Source of the DNA: Haematococcus lacustris
Taxonomy: Eukaryota; Chlorophyta; Chlorophyceae; Chlamydomonadales; Haematococcaceae
NCBI GenBank assembly: GCA_030144725.1
Contig: JASKMD010000026.1
Span: forward strand, 13,631,407 to 13,695,406
Reading direction: 5' to 3'
DNA length: 64,000 nucleotides
Below the pieces are notes generated by a model. That model was not told where the DNA came from and made no database searches. It saw only the letters and a list, made by a program, of their open reading frames with translations. A program made the translations under genes and the position numbers. Shown in pieces: positions 20,854-32,299 of the stretch. How positions within the stretch are numbered: position 1 is the first letter of the stretch; each line of letters opens with the position of its first letter.

Positions 20854-23800
20854 ATGCTTTCGATGCTGGCAGCCTTGTTGGCGCTACTTTCTATTTTGCA
20901 GACTTGTGCGGTGCGTCTCGTCTTATCGCTACGATGATGAAATACTCTCCGAAGCAAAGTCTGTAGCAAACTCTGAAGCAAAGTCTGTCCCGCCTTCCAT
21001 CTGCAGGACCAGCTGCCAGCCTCACTTTACACTTACTCACCCTCTTGGCCTGTGACTGAGTGGGATGCTGCTGGTAACTACACATGGGTGCTGAAACAGC
21101 GAGCCAGGGACGCAGGTCTCTCATATGTGGGCTCAAATGAACGCCTACGCCTAGCTGTGCAAAGGATGAAAGAAGGTCGGTGCTTCTGCATGATGTCTAT
21201 GCCATCAGCAACAAAACCGACCCTATGCGATACAACAATATCTAGTTGCTTGTAAGGCAAGGCAAGACAGTACATGATGCAGAACCAGGCGTGATGATGC
21301 TGAGTCACATATGCAAGGCATGTTTGCCGCAGGGATGCCAACCAAAGTGGTCACAATCGGTGGGAGCATCACTGCCGGCCAGGTAAGCCGTAAACCACTC
21401 AGGGGACACAGAGCATCATCGTTGTCGCTGCCTTTCACCTGACCCCCACAGCAGGCCTGGGCAGCTGGTCGAGCTGCTGAGCTTGGTTGTGACGTGATGG
21501 CATCACATGGATCCCATCGCTAGCCAACCTGTTGTTGGCTCTAGGCCAAGAGCAGCAACGTAGCTACTCCTGGCTGGCACCTGTACATCAGCATTTGCTG
21601 GCCGCCCCTGAGGGCCCGGAGGGTGGGAGGGCTAGGCTCTAGCATGAGGGGTAGGGGGCCAGGACTGAGTTGCGTAGCAGCAGCTTGAGCAGGCAGGCAG
21701 GCAGCAGGCTCTGGCAGCTGAGGACAGCTGAGCTCCCTCCAGGTGTATCATGACTAGCAGACCTCGAGCCCTCTGCTGTGCCACTACAGGCCAAAGCTCT
21801 TATCAGCCTGGTTACCAATCTTGGCTCCATATAAGCAGCCCTGGGAGATGCTGCTTTGGCCACTTTGAGTGGCACAGTCAGTTGTGCAGCCTCCTGTAGT
21901 ACAGCCCCACCCGACTTGTGCAAGGATGTGAACTTGGCCTCTCATGCAGCTCTGACACGCTTGGCTTGGTTTGTTGTCCCACAATGTGACACATTAGAGT
22001 CGATAGCGCGGCCATGCCTTGAGCAGCAGCAGCAGCAGGGTAAGCATAACCCATGACCCACCCTCATCTTCAGCCACGCGTGATCCCATCATCCCATTAT
22101 GCCCTGATGACACATCCCAGATGATGTGGTGGTCACAGCGCAACACACGTTTACAAAGCACAGTACGCGTTTTTTCATGTAAGAAGTAGTTTGCCCTGGA
22201 GGGAGAGATTCAAGTTTCAGGTCAGCAATCACCAAGTAGTCTGCCCTGTAAGGGTAAGGTTTCAGTGGGTTCGTCAGCAGTGGATCATGATCACTAGCAA
22301 CCAGCACCATCTACACAGGCTGCAGGGCCGCCATCACATAATAAGTGCCCTGCTCGGTCATTGTTGAGCACCTTGAGTAGAATGCTACTGACTACTCGGG
22401 ATGCGGTGACATGCAAAAACACCTCCCCTCTTCCACAAGACCAGGGTGTAGTCAGGCGTCCATTGCAAGGCAATGTCAAAACAGACCACACCCATGGTGC
22501 AGTGCTTCAGTGGCTGCCAGTGGTGCCATGCAGGGTGCGAGTGACAACAAGAACTGGCCGCTGTGGCTGTTTACGATGCTGAAGAAGCAGTACGGGTCAC
22601 ATGTGGGTGTGAAGCCGGCGTGGCCTGGCCCTGGGTGCAAGCACTGCCTAGGATCAGAACTGTGGAGCTCATGCACACCACACCACTCATTTCACACCAC
22701 ACCACACCACACCACACCACACCACTCATTATACATCACACCTCAATACAGCCATCGAGCCAATGGCCGCTTCACGTCCAGGGCCTGGGCCAGGGTCGGG
22801 CCACAGCAGCTGAAAAGGAAGGGGGAAGGAAACAGCTGGTTTTGATACCACTGGCAGCTGTCCGTGTCAGATCTGGGTGGATGATGTCCTGGCGCACAGG
22901 TGGCAGGGCACAATGGGGCCATGGCGGGCGCCTTGTCCGCCTACATGTCTGCCTGCCACAACGTCCACGTGCCCAAGTCAGCTGACATCATCTTTGTTGA
23001 GTGAGTCCCTGAATGGCCAGAACCGTCACCCTTGCAGCTACCTCAGCACTCCTCCTAGCGCCAGCCCGTCAAGAGGGTTGTGGGTAATGAGATGAAGCAC
23101 TGGATGGTGGCACAATCAGTGTGGGGTGTGTCGAGTTTTGAGTGTCATGGCTGCGGCACAATCTTGGCGTGTTGCTGAAAGCTAGCAGGTAGGGTGTGGA
23201 CTCATGACCTGGTGCTAAGGTGCCCAACCAGCTCTGCACAGGGTTGTATTCCAGGACCTCAGGCACACAGGGTCTTTGTCAGACTGCCACTATCACTTGC
23301 CGTCATCGCCAGCACTGCTGCAAGGCTGGGCACGGGGCCCCTGTGCGCTGCGCACCTGTCAGGTACTCTGTGAACGACCAGGCCGTGGCTCTGCCAGTGT
23401 TTGACAACGCGATGCGAAGGTGAGGTGAGGGTGGGCCTCACTTCTCAACAGCCCCTTGCTTGCGCCAAGCACAGCAACAGTGCCAACTAAACAGAGGCTG
23501 TGATGGGTGTTAGGGGGATTACGACCGAGTGCGCCCACTGCAGCTCCGCCATCTAGGGGGGAGGGGTGCGTGCGTTGATGGGTGGGTGCGTGGGAGGGTT
23601 GGTGCGTTTGTGGGGACGGTTGTGGGTGGGTGGGTGTTGCTGCCACGTCTAGTTCTGGCCCTAGCCTGCGCTCCTGCTCACACACTGTCCTGACAGGGGG
23701 CTTATGAGCAACCAGTGGGAGGTGGAAAGACCGGTGGAAGCAGATGCACAGCAGGTGGTGGCCAGCCAAGTGTCCCATCCTATGTCTACGCCTCCACTGC

Positions 23801-26800
23801 TTTCACTGCTTGCAGGCCTTACGAGAGGCTGCTGAGGAAGCTGTTGAAGTATCCCAACCGCCCTGCAGTAGTGCTGGTGAGCTCATGCCAAAGACATCAG
23901 CTCTTTACACTGACAAAAGCCAGCTGATGATGGTGCTAAAGATGCAGATGGACGGAACTGAGCTGCAGTGTCCTGTTCCAGTTGCAACCTGCTTAAAACA
24001 GCGCATTCAATGCTCACACATGTATGTGCTCTCACATGCTTACACTTGCTGTCACTCTTCCTGGCCGCAGGTGCACACCTACGTCCACTCCATGGTGAGG
24101 GCCTCTTGCACCCAGCGACTGTTGCCTGACCACCTTGATCATCATCACATGGCAGGGTGCTGTCTGACACACCTGCTTGGACTGGCCCAACGTCAGCATG
24201 CTGCAGCTCCTGCCCCTTTCTCGTGCCACCTTCCACCCACCTGGCGGAGTGCTATGGCACCAGTGTGCGTCATTGTGTATGCCACCTCAATCCATACACA
24301 GCTTGTGTATGCCACCTTAGCTCACACACAACAGGCAAAGGAGCCAGCCAGGCCAGTAAGGCAGCAGTGCAGACTTAAAGCTGTGTGGAACAGTAATGCA
24401 GAGCTCAGCAGTGGGTATGTGGCAGTGTCAGCCCCCTTGTCCCTCACTAGGGCCTCCATTTGAGCCGGATCAGAAGTACCCACTAGCATACACTATCAGC
24501 CACTAGTAGCCACTAACTAGATCCGACTCAAAGGTGTTATTGGGCTGTGTGGAGTAAACCCAGTGCACATGGCACATGAGCCCGCCTACCACCTACAATA
24601 TTGCCTGACCTGAGGGCTATGATGTAGAGTTGGCATGACAAAACATGCACTAATTGTAAGCTGATGACAGCTCAAATGGGGGGCACACACTACTGTGCCG
24701 CAGCAGGCTGCTGCTGCTGCTCCTGGGCCTTGGGGGGCTTGTCTCGCAGCCGCTTGTAGCCCAGGCCAGGGTACTCCTTGCCCTTGGCTGGCAGCGCTCC
24801 CTGGTCTGGCAAGTAGCACAGCTCGAGTGGGCGCCACCTGCTCTCCCCAATGCGCTGCATGTTCAGCGCTGCATTGCAGTCCCTGTCCAGCCACCTGCCT
24901 GGCTGTGGGGCTGGCTTTGCCTTGGCAGCCTTTCCCTGGGCCTTTCCCTTGGTGGGCTCAGCTGCCCCTGGCTCAGCCTTGGTGCGCTTGCTGCGCTTGG
25001 CTGGCTGGGGTGTGCTGAGCCCTGGCTCCGAGGCTGCTGGCTGTGTGGCTGCCTGGCTGCTGCGTGGGGCCTGTGGGGGCCTGCGGGGGGCCACTACCGG
25101 GCACCACACCAGGCCCCGCACTGTCTGGTCACGCTCCTGGCTCCAGGCTGGGCGCACCAGGCGCTGTTCCACCTGCCCTGCTGGGGGCTTCCAGCCTGCA
25201 GGCCTTGTGGCACTGAGTGTGTTCAGCTCCACCTCACAGGGCTGCTTGCCATTCACTGCTGAGCTGACCCGGCTGGTGCGGTGCTCATCGACAAGCACCA
25301 CCCTGCCCCCATCCTGGTCTTTGCCCCTGGGCCTGCACACCACCTTGCGGCAGGCACGCAACACCGCATCAGCACCCCACCCTCCCCTGGTGCCAATGCT
25401 AGCTGCTCCAAAGAACACCACCAGCTGCTTGGCATGCCCATGTCGCTTCATTGACAACTGCGCCATCTCTCTCTCCAACTGCAGCCATGCACACAAGGCA
25501 CACACATGGTGGCTGACATGGTGGCACCAGGTTAGGCATGGCACAGTCAAGTACTCCTTCATATCATGCCCAACCCACCACCTCTCATTCCCTTACCCTC
25601 CCTCCCACACACCTACCCACCCACCCACCCTCACCTTGTTGAAGAACTGCTCCAGCGCCCGGTCCTGGGCTCCGTACAGCCTCAGCCGCTGCCGTGCCCA
25701 CTTGGGGTCCAGGTACACCTCCCACACCGCATCCCAGGTGGCCAGGGTGACGGTGATGTGCTTCTGGTTGGCCTCCAGGGAGGTGCCGGCTGAGCTTGCT
25801 GCTGCCAGGTGCTGGAGGTGGGGCTTGATCGGTGCTAGCCACCGCTCAGTGTCACGGCGGGCATTGTTCAGGCCGCTGGCATGCTTCAACTCGCCCTTCT
25901 TTCTCGGGTCCTTCTTGTGCTTGTCGCTACCCTTCCGCTTCTTCTTAGCCATCACGCGATGCGCAGTGCGACGGGCGGTGGCATTTTCTAGCAATTTAGG
26001 TTTCCCGTGAAAATAACACGGTTATGTGAAAATACACAAGTGCTCTGTTACAGCCTTGGTCGTAGGCAACGCAGAAGCTCCAGCTTGGTCGTAGGCAACA
26101 CAGAAGCATAGCAGTGGCAGTGTCAGCCTTTGCCCCGACCTGTGCCACCTGGCTGTGGCTCTGGCCTAGCAGCATCCAGGGTGACGGCTGCAGGCGCGGG
26201 CAGAGCAGAGCAACACGGTGCAGGCACAGCAGGCAGCTGGCCACACACAGCCCAAGGCTCAGGGCACCTGGCAGAGCAGGCCTCAGCACAAGCTGTGGTG
26301 GAGTCCCTCAGCCTGCCTGCCTGGTCCAGAACAAGCACACAGGGCACTGGACATTGCAGGGGTGCGCAGGTGAAGGAGCTCACAGGGGATGGTCACCTGG
26401 CACACACTGGCTGACGCACTGATAACATCAAAGTGCGGGGTCATCTGCTGCCGGCGCTGCTGTCTGCGCACACCCACACTGATGCACTGCCCCACCCCTG
26501 CCTAGCCTGCCTGCCATGCACTGCAGGCAACCCCCCTGCCAGGCGTATTTTACAACTCAGCTGAGCGGGAAATGCAGGAGGTGGGTGGGTCCAAGCCGCC
26601 GCAGCGCTTGTCTGTATGCCCACCTGGTCAGTGGGTCTTGCCTCCAATTGCCCACCTACACTAACCGCTCGGGTCATTGAGCTTGTGGGGTGCATGTAGT
26701 TGCCTGTGGTGCATGTTGTAGCGTTGTGGAGAGTCACGGGGCAAGCAGCTGGACAGGCAGAAGGCCAGCGGCCACAGCTGTTGTCCCTAACTTGTGTCGC

Positions 26801-29800
26801 ATGCTACCCGGGACACCATGCATGTGGTACAGACACACCATGCATGTGGGTCTTATGTCGCAGAACAGCAGTTGCTATGTGGTGATGGTGGTGCTGGAGA
26901 CGGTGATGATGGTGACGGCCACGCATGTGTGCTGTGCCTGCAGTTTGCCCTCTACTATGGTCTGCCCAGTATCAGCGTCAAGGCTGCGGTGTTCCCGCTC
27001 ATGGTGGCCAACGTTCCAGGCTTCATGCCATCACCCCCTCGCCTGACAGACGAAAAGGGCCTGAAGCTGGCAAGTGTGCTGCTCAAGATGGCAACCCACA
27101 TCCCTGGTGGCACCTTCCATCCCTGACCACTGGGCTTCCTGTCCAAATCAGACTGCTCAACGCATGAAAGGCTTAGCCTGATCAGCTAGGCCGGCTGCTT
27201 GCCAGCCCGGGCATCAATGCGCTGCCTGACCTCTGCAGCCCGGTGCAGCCTTGGCCTGGCGTTTGGCAGCCGGTCGTTGACCAACTTGTAGCCCTGCCCA
27301 TACCCCTTGCCAGGGGCAGGCAGCGCCTCAAGGCCTTGCTAGCTGCACTTTTCTAGGGGGCGCTGCACGATCTCCCCAATGCGCTGGACGTTCCGCGCTG
27401 GCGCCGGTGGTGTCCTGGTTCAGCCCCCTTGTCCCTCACTAGGGCCTCCATTTGAGCCGGATCAGAAGTACCTACTAGCGTACACTATCAGCCACTAGTA
27501 GCCACTAACTAGATCCGGCCCAACAGTGTTATTGGGCTGTGTGGAGTAAACCCAGTGCACATGGCACATGAGCCCGCCTACCACCTACATTATCGCCTGA
27601 CCCGAGGGCTATGATGTAGAGTTGGCATGACAAAACATGCACTAATTGTAAGCTGATGACAGCTCAGATGGGGGGGCACACACTACTGTGCCTCAGCAGG
27701 CTGCTGCTGCTGGGCCTCGGGTGGCTTGTCTCGCAGCCGCTTGTAGCCCAGGCCAGGGTACTCCTTGCCCTTGGCTGGCAGCGCTCCCTGGTCTGGCAAG
27801 TAGCACAGCTCGAGTGGGCGCCACCTGCTCTCCCCAATGCGCTGCATGTTCAGCGCTGCATTGCAGTCCCTGTCCAGCCACCTGCCTGGCTGTGGTGCGG
27901 GCTTTGCCTTGGCAGCCTTGCCCTTGCCTGTGCCCTTGGTGGCTTCAGCTGCCGGCTAGCTGCGCTTGGCTGGAGGGGGAGTGCTGGGCCCTGGCTCTGA
28001 GGCTGCTGGCTGTGTGGCTGACTGGCTGCTCCGTGGGGCCTGTGGGGGCTTGCGTGGGGCCACTACAGGGCACCACATCATGCCCCTCACTGGCTGGCCA
28101 CGCTCCTGGCTCCAGGCTGGGCGCACCAGGCGCTGTTCCACCTGCCCTGCTGGGGGCTTCCAGCCTGCAGGCCTTGTGGCACTGAGTTTGTCCAGCTTCT
28201 TTCTCGGGTCCTTCTTGTGCTTGTCGCTACCCTTCCGCTTCTTCTTAGCCATCACGCGATGCGCAGTGCGACGGACGGTGGCATTTTCTAGCAATTTAGG
28301 TTTCCCGTGAAAATAACACGGTTATGTGAAAATACACAAGTGCTCTGTTACAGCCTAGGTCGTAGGCAACACAGAAGCTCCAGCCACATCAAACCCAGGT
28401 GTCCTGGTTCAGCCCCCTGCCCCATGGGGGTCCTGGAGTGGTGGCACTGGTGGCACTGGGCCAGGTGCAGCATTGGGGGTCTGGGTAGGGGGTCCTGGGC
28501 AGGCGAGGGGCCTGGTCCGGGGGAGGCAGAGGGGGGCCGGTGTCATGCAAGCAGGCTTGAGTCTGGAGCTGCACAGCAGCACCACCTTTGTGGCAGTGTT
28601 GCCTGGTTGGCCTGAGCAGCTCAGCCTACCTGACAGCTGAGACACGGTGGGCCTGGCAACCTCAGTTCACGCCAGGACCGCGTGTCAGCCTTGTGCACAG
28701 CTGAGCTCTGGCAGCTGAGGACAGCTGAGCTCCTCCAGGTGTACCATTGCCCAACAAACCTTGAGCCCTCTGCTGCGCCACTACAGGCCAACGTACTTAA
28801 ATCAGCCTGGTTATCAACCTTGGCTCCATATAAGCAGCCCTCCAGCAGCCACCTCACCGAGCAGCAGCTTAATGCTACGGTGGTGGAGCCAAAAAATGAG
28901 TATTACATGATGTCGAGACATGTCATTGATATGGTACAGCAGGTCTAGTCGTGTGTGAAACACTGCAACTTACTGGGCGCTCACTGTGCGGGGGCACCAG
29001 CACTCGAGAGGCCAGCGCTCTTTCTTTAAGCTTTCTTTGAGCTCCTTCATTAAGGCCTATCCCATGGAGGCAAGCCATTCTGGGGCGCAGACCGCACCCA
29101 TCATGGCGTGCTTTAGCTCCCGTGGTGACATGCAAGGCGCAACTGCTGATCACGGGTCAGCACAGTGTGACCAGTGTGACTAGTGTGAGTGTGCCATGTG
29201 CAGCTCACTGTGCCCTTGCATGCAGCAGGAGGCACCGCAGCAGGCTAGACCAGAGATGAGGCGTGCTGCTGGGTTCCGTGTCACTTTGTGCAGAAGGCCT
29301 TCTACTTCGACCCAGTGCATCCTGATGGTAACACTGGGTGCAGGTGCGCCCTGAACATAGCGCCATGCAAGCAACATGCGCTCATGCAAGCATAGCAGCA
29401 GCCCCATGCCGAGCCCACACCCTCTCCACAGCATCCACCACCCACTTTGCCTTGCCAAGGGGTCCCAGTAAAAACACACCACACATGCTGCTCACACACG
29501 ACCACCTCAGCGGGCAGCAGGTTGGTGCTGCTGTGGTGGGGCCCACACATCAGGTGTTGCAGTGGTGAGCAAAGCCTTATGCAAGCTGCCAACTGGGCGT
29601 GGTGCTCTGCAGGGTCATTGCAGAGCTGGTGTATCACCTCATCCTCCACACGGCTGCTGACATAAGCTCCAGGCCAGTGGATGGTGATGATACTGCTGTA
29701 GCGGCTGCCAGCCTGGCACCCCCCATGGTGCCTGACAACCATGAGAGCGCCAGTGACAAGTGCGTGCTGAGAGGGAGAGCTTAGCTGTGGTTAGCAGTAC

Positions 29801-29901
29801 AGCAGAGTAGCAGAGCAGCAGCATGGCTTGTCCACTAGCGTGCAGCTTGTCACCACTTGCCACCAGCAGCATGCTCTAGACACTGCACATCATGATGCCC
29901 T

Positions 29902-29934
<33 letters not shown>

Positions 29935-31189
29935 GACAAGCACGAGCCCTGACCCACCCACATCAAACCCATCATCAGCAGCAGCAGCAGCAGCACCACC
30001 ACCACCACCACCACCACTCAATGGCTGCAGGACCACTGTGGGCCCTGTGTGTCTCCTGCTTGCCCAGATGCTTCATTGGCATGCAATTCACTGGGAGGGT
30101 CACTGCCAAGCAGGGCTTTGAATGGATCAATGAATCCAAGACCCCCAGGCCTAAGTTCGGAATGGTGGCGACTGAGGTGTGTACATGTGTGACCGTGTGT
30201 GAGCATGTGTGAACATGTGTGAACATGAGTAGCTGCTCCCCTTGCATGACATACTGGCAACCCCGTGAACCTAATGACAAGGTGGCTGGGCTGTAATGCC
30301 CCATTGTGCGGGGAGTGGCTCAATGGGGCAGCCAACTAGTAAAAGAGAGTAAATAAAGAGAAGCTGACAGGTTGCCTGATCGTTTGCCAACCTTGCATGG
30401 CGTGTTGCATGCCTGCTACCATGTCATGCAGCCCGGCTCACGGCTGGAGATCTCAGTTGACACCACAGCTGGCGGCCCGACTGCCAAGGCTGGTGCTATG
30501 GTGGTGGTGGAGCTGGCGCACCTGAAGCAAGTCCCTCGCCGTGTACAGATAGATGCACCACGCTTGCCCATGTTGCGTTCCTAGCTGCTCATGTTGCCGC
30601 ATACGCAGGTCATACGAAAACATGGGCAAGGCCAGTGTGGCATGTGAGGGTGGCTGCACATGCCAAAGCACGACATTGGATGGACACACGACCTTGCGCA
30701 ACTCCCAGCTGCACCTGCACCAGTTTCATGTGTCACAGGCTGCCGACTGCAAGATTGTGATCACAGGTGAGCAGGTCACACCAACCTGGGGTCCCACAGC
30801 TGGGGCAATGTTGTCTGGGATGCCTGGACGGTGCTCCCTGAACTCCCGTGAGGGGCTATCGTCTCGTGATGGCTAGATCTCTGTTGAATGAATGTGGCTG
30901 CTCCAGTGACTGTCGCACACTGCTCAGCTACGTGCCAGCGCAACCCATGACAAATGGCATGTGTGTGTATCGCACCTAGCAGCTGTGTCTGCAACCGTGT
31001 GTGTGGCCTTGTGGTGCAGTGCTGGCGGAGACGAGCTCGGGCAAAAACAAGGTGAAGTTGGCGGGCATCACAATCAGTGAGGAACCGGGCGACACTGCGG
31101 GCATGCGTAACGACCAGGCCCTCAATTATGCGCATGACATTTCAATGCGAGGCGAGGATGGCGTTTTTGAAGTGATGAACCATGCGTGA
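20854..31189 (+). CDS. secreted SGNH/GDSL-like hydrolase, multi-exon
   Basis: The ATG at 20854 starts a signal peptide (MLSMLAALLALLSILQTCA). In-phase exons found: 20854-20910, 21007-21175, 21333-21382, 22900-23000, 23363-23419, 23816-23876, 24071-24094 (24-nt micro-exon), 26944-?, 29294-29343, 29613-29759, 30068-30176, 30432-30526, 30609-30766, 31020-31189 (TGA). At least one exon is missing in 21383-22899 and possibly one in 24095-26943. SGNH blocks: KVVTIGGSITAGQ (I, nucleophile Ser), HNGAMAG (II), YSVNDQ (III, Asn), AFYFDPVHPDGNTG (V, Asp and His). The C-terminal half (SYENMGKASVACEGGCTCQ) is the beta-rich tail typical of this large volvocine family, whose substrate is unknown. Exon 30432-30526 seems to use a GC donor. 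Two Fanzor elements and other repeats lie in introns without breaking phase, so the gene may still work. Confidence 0.82.
21710..21845. repeat. intronic repeat, copy 1
   Basis: It matches 28700-28845 in another intron of the same SGNH gene, both containing AGCTGAGGACAGCTGAGCTC and TTGGCTCCATATAAGCAGCC. No ORF or terminal structure is recognised. Confidence 0.7.
22684..22745 (+). repeat. ACACC/ACCAC pentanucleotide tract
   Basis: A short run of CACAC/CACCA units in an SGNH intron, with CACTCATT before and after it. Confidence 0.7.
24434..26113 (-). mobile_element. Fanzor element family 1, copy 1
   Basis: It is bounded by the 15-bp direct repeat GTGGCAGTGTCAGCC at 24419-24433 and 26114-26128. 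The plus-left end (CCCTTGTCCCTCACTAGG, hairpin, then about 200 bp) is the family's fixed end and lies downstream of the Fanzor ORF, which reads on the minus strand. The opposite end (ORF 5' side) carries GAAAATAACACGGTTATGTG and GGCAACACAGAAGC. It is internally deleted: the N-terminal NLS block is fused to the middle of the protein. It sits in an intron of the SGNH gene, antisense to it. Confidence 0.85.
24690..25994 (-). pseudogene. Fanzor (TnpB-like RNA-guided nuclease), internally deleted
   Basis: Two coding blocks. 25994-25650 starts with a basic NLS-like segment (MAKKKRKGSDKHKKDPRKK) and jumps straight to GELKHASGLNNARRDT, so the RuvC-I region is deleted. It runs through HITVTLATWDAVWEVYLDPK to QFFNK at a GT donor. 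After a short intron, a block of about 290 codons ending at 24690 reads QLVVFFGAAS, VVLVDEHRTSRVSSAV, RGLVWCPVV and WLDRDCNAALNMQRIGESR, the RuvC-III motif. The usual zinc-finger Cys pairs are reduced to single Cys. Fanzors are transposon-encoded eukaryotic relatives of TnpB and Cas12. Lacking RuvC-I Asp, this copy should be inactive. Confidence 0.8.
26122..26467 (-). pseudogene. duplicated fragment of the RecG-gene exons 8-9
   Basis: It matches 14844-15179 over about 340 bp with scattered substitutions and a small block replacement (GTGAAGGAGCTCACAGGGG for GTGGAGTGG). It carries most of exon 9, the intron and exon 8 with its splice sites ([12 protein letters not shown]). It lies in an SGNH intron on the same strand as the source gene. 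The Fanzor copy 1 insertion falls at its left edge, since the target duplication contains its first bases (GTCAGCC). Confidence 0.85.
27187..27400 (-). pseudogene. older Fanzor C-terminal fragment
   Basis: On the minus strand this reads ARNVQRIGEIVQRPLEKCS, stop, then YGQGYKLVNDRLPNARPR. That corresponds to the post-RuvC-III region of the other copies (NMQRIGESRWRPLELC) and to the fragment at 41150-41345 (YKLVNDRLPKGRQ). Fanzor copy 2 inserted next to it. It belongs to a different subfamily from the five main copies. Confidence 0.65.
27426..28397 (-). mobile_element. Fanzor element family 1, copy 2 (deletion derivative)
   Basis: Bounded by GGTGTCCTGGTTCAGCC at 27409-27425 and 28398-28414. 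The fixed end is at 27426 and the ORF reads on the minus strand. The NLS block (KKKRKGSDKHKKDPRKK) is fused directly to LDKLSATRPAGWK, so all of RuvC-I and the centre are missing. A TAG after PPPAKRS precedes the RuvC-III segment. It sits in an SGNH intron. Confidence 0.85.
28700..28845. repeat. intronic repeat, copy 2
   Basis: Counterpart of 21710-21845, in the intron before exon 29294. It differs by small indels. Confidence 0.7.
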
Positions 31190-31832
31190 CCACACTAGGG
31201 TTTGGTAAGTGGCAGTATGCTGAAAAAACTTGGTGAGGAAATGAAAACAGAGAGAGAGAGAGAGAGAGAGAATGAGAAATGTGATTTGCAAAGGGAGGAT
31301 TAGGCGCAAGCGTGCATTGCTGGCATGTGCAGTTTTCGAGCTGAGGCATGGCTGCTATTGGGCCTGGCACATACCCAGCTGCCCTTGTGGCCAATATTGC
31401 ATCACCACCATTTGTATGCATGCAGCCTCCCCCTCATTCACCCTCATTGCCTCGACCTGGTGCTGCGCTTGCTTTGACGTGCACGGCTGGGTAGCCAGCA
31501 CCCCCTTCTTGTGCTCCTTCCTGACAAGTACATGTGTGGCCCAGCCGTGGAACAATGTGTTTGAAATGGGGAATTCAGCTGTTCAGGTTTAGACCATGAA
31601 CCCCAATGACAGGCGCTAGCCCAATACCTCGTGACAGGCGACAGCCGCTGCTGGGTTCATGGGTAGATGAGGCGTGGCGCTCTACTACGGCGCCAACATA
31701 GCAGCGCTGTCATGCTTTAGCCTACTGGGCAGTCATCTTGCCCCAACCATGGTGACCAATGGTGAATGTCATGAGTTATAACATTATAAGGTTATAACGT
31801 ATGGCTAGATCTCTGTTGAATGAATGTCGTGT

Positions 31833-31837
31833 TGTAA
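31833..31837 (+). terminator. candidate poly(A) signal of the SGNH gene
   Basis: TGTAA lies 644 bases after the stop at 31189. Fanzor copy 3 begins 12 bases later. The 3' UTR would contain a GA repeat at 31249-31271. No nearer TGTAA was seen. Confidence 0.35.
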
Positions 31838-32299
31838 GTACATGCCAGCCCCCTTGTCCCTCACTGGGGCCTCCATTTGAGCCGGATCAGAAGTACCTAC
31901 TAGCATACACTATCAGCCACTAGTAGCCACTAACTAGATCCGACTCAAGCAGTGTTATTGGGCTGTGTGGAGTAAACCCAGTGCACATGGCACATGAGCC
32001 GCCTACCACCTACACTATTGCCTAACCCCGTTAGGGCAACGTGTAGAGTTGGCATGACAAAACATGCACTGATTGTAAGCTGATGACAGCTCAACAAAGG
32101 GGGCACACATTACTGTGCCTCAGCAGGCTGCTGCTGCTGGGCCTCGGGTGGCTTGTCTCGCACCCGCTTGTAGCCCAGGCCAGGGTACTCCTTGCCCTTG
32201 GCTGGCAGCGCTCCCTGGTCTGGCCAGTAGCACAGCTGCAGCGGGCGCCACCTGCTCTCCCCAATGCGCTGCATGTTCAGCGCTGCATTGCAGTCCCTG

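Noticed and set aside
24434..26113. Helitron ends on the Fanzor elements
   Set aside because: A subterminal hairpin is present, but the elements have 13-17 bp duplications and no 5'-TC/CTRR-3' ends at an A|T target.
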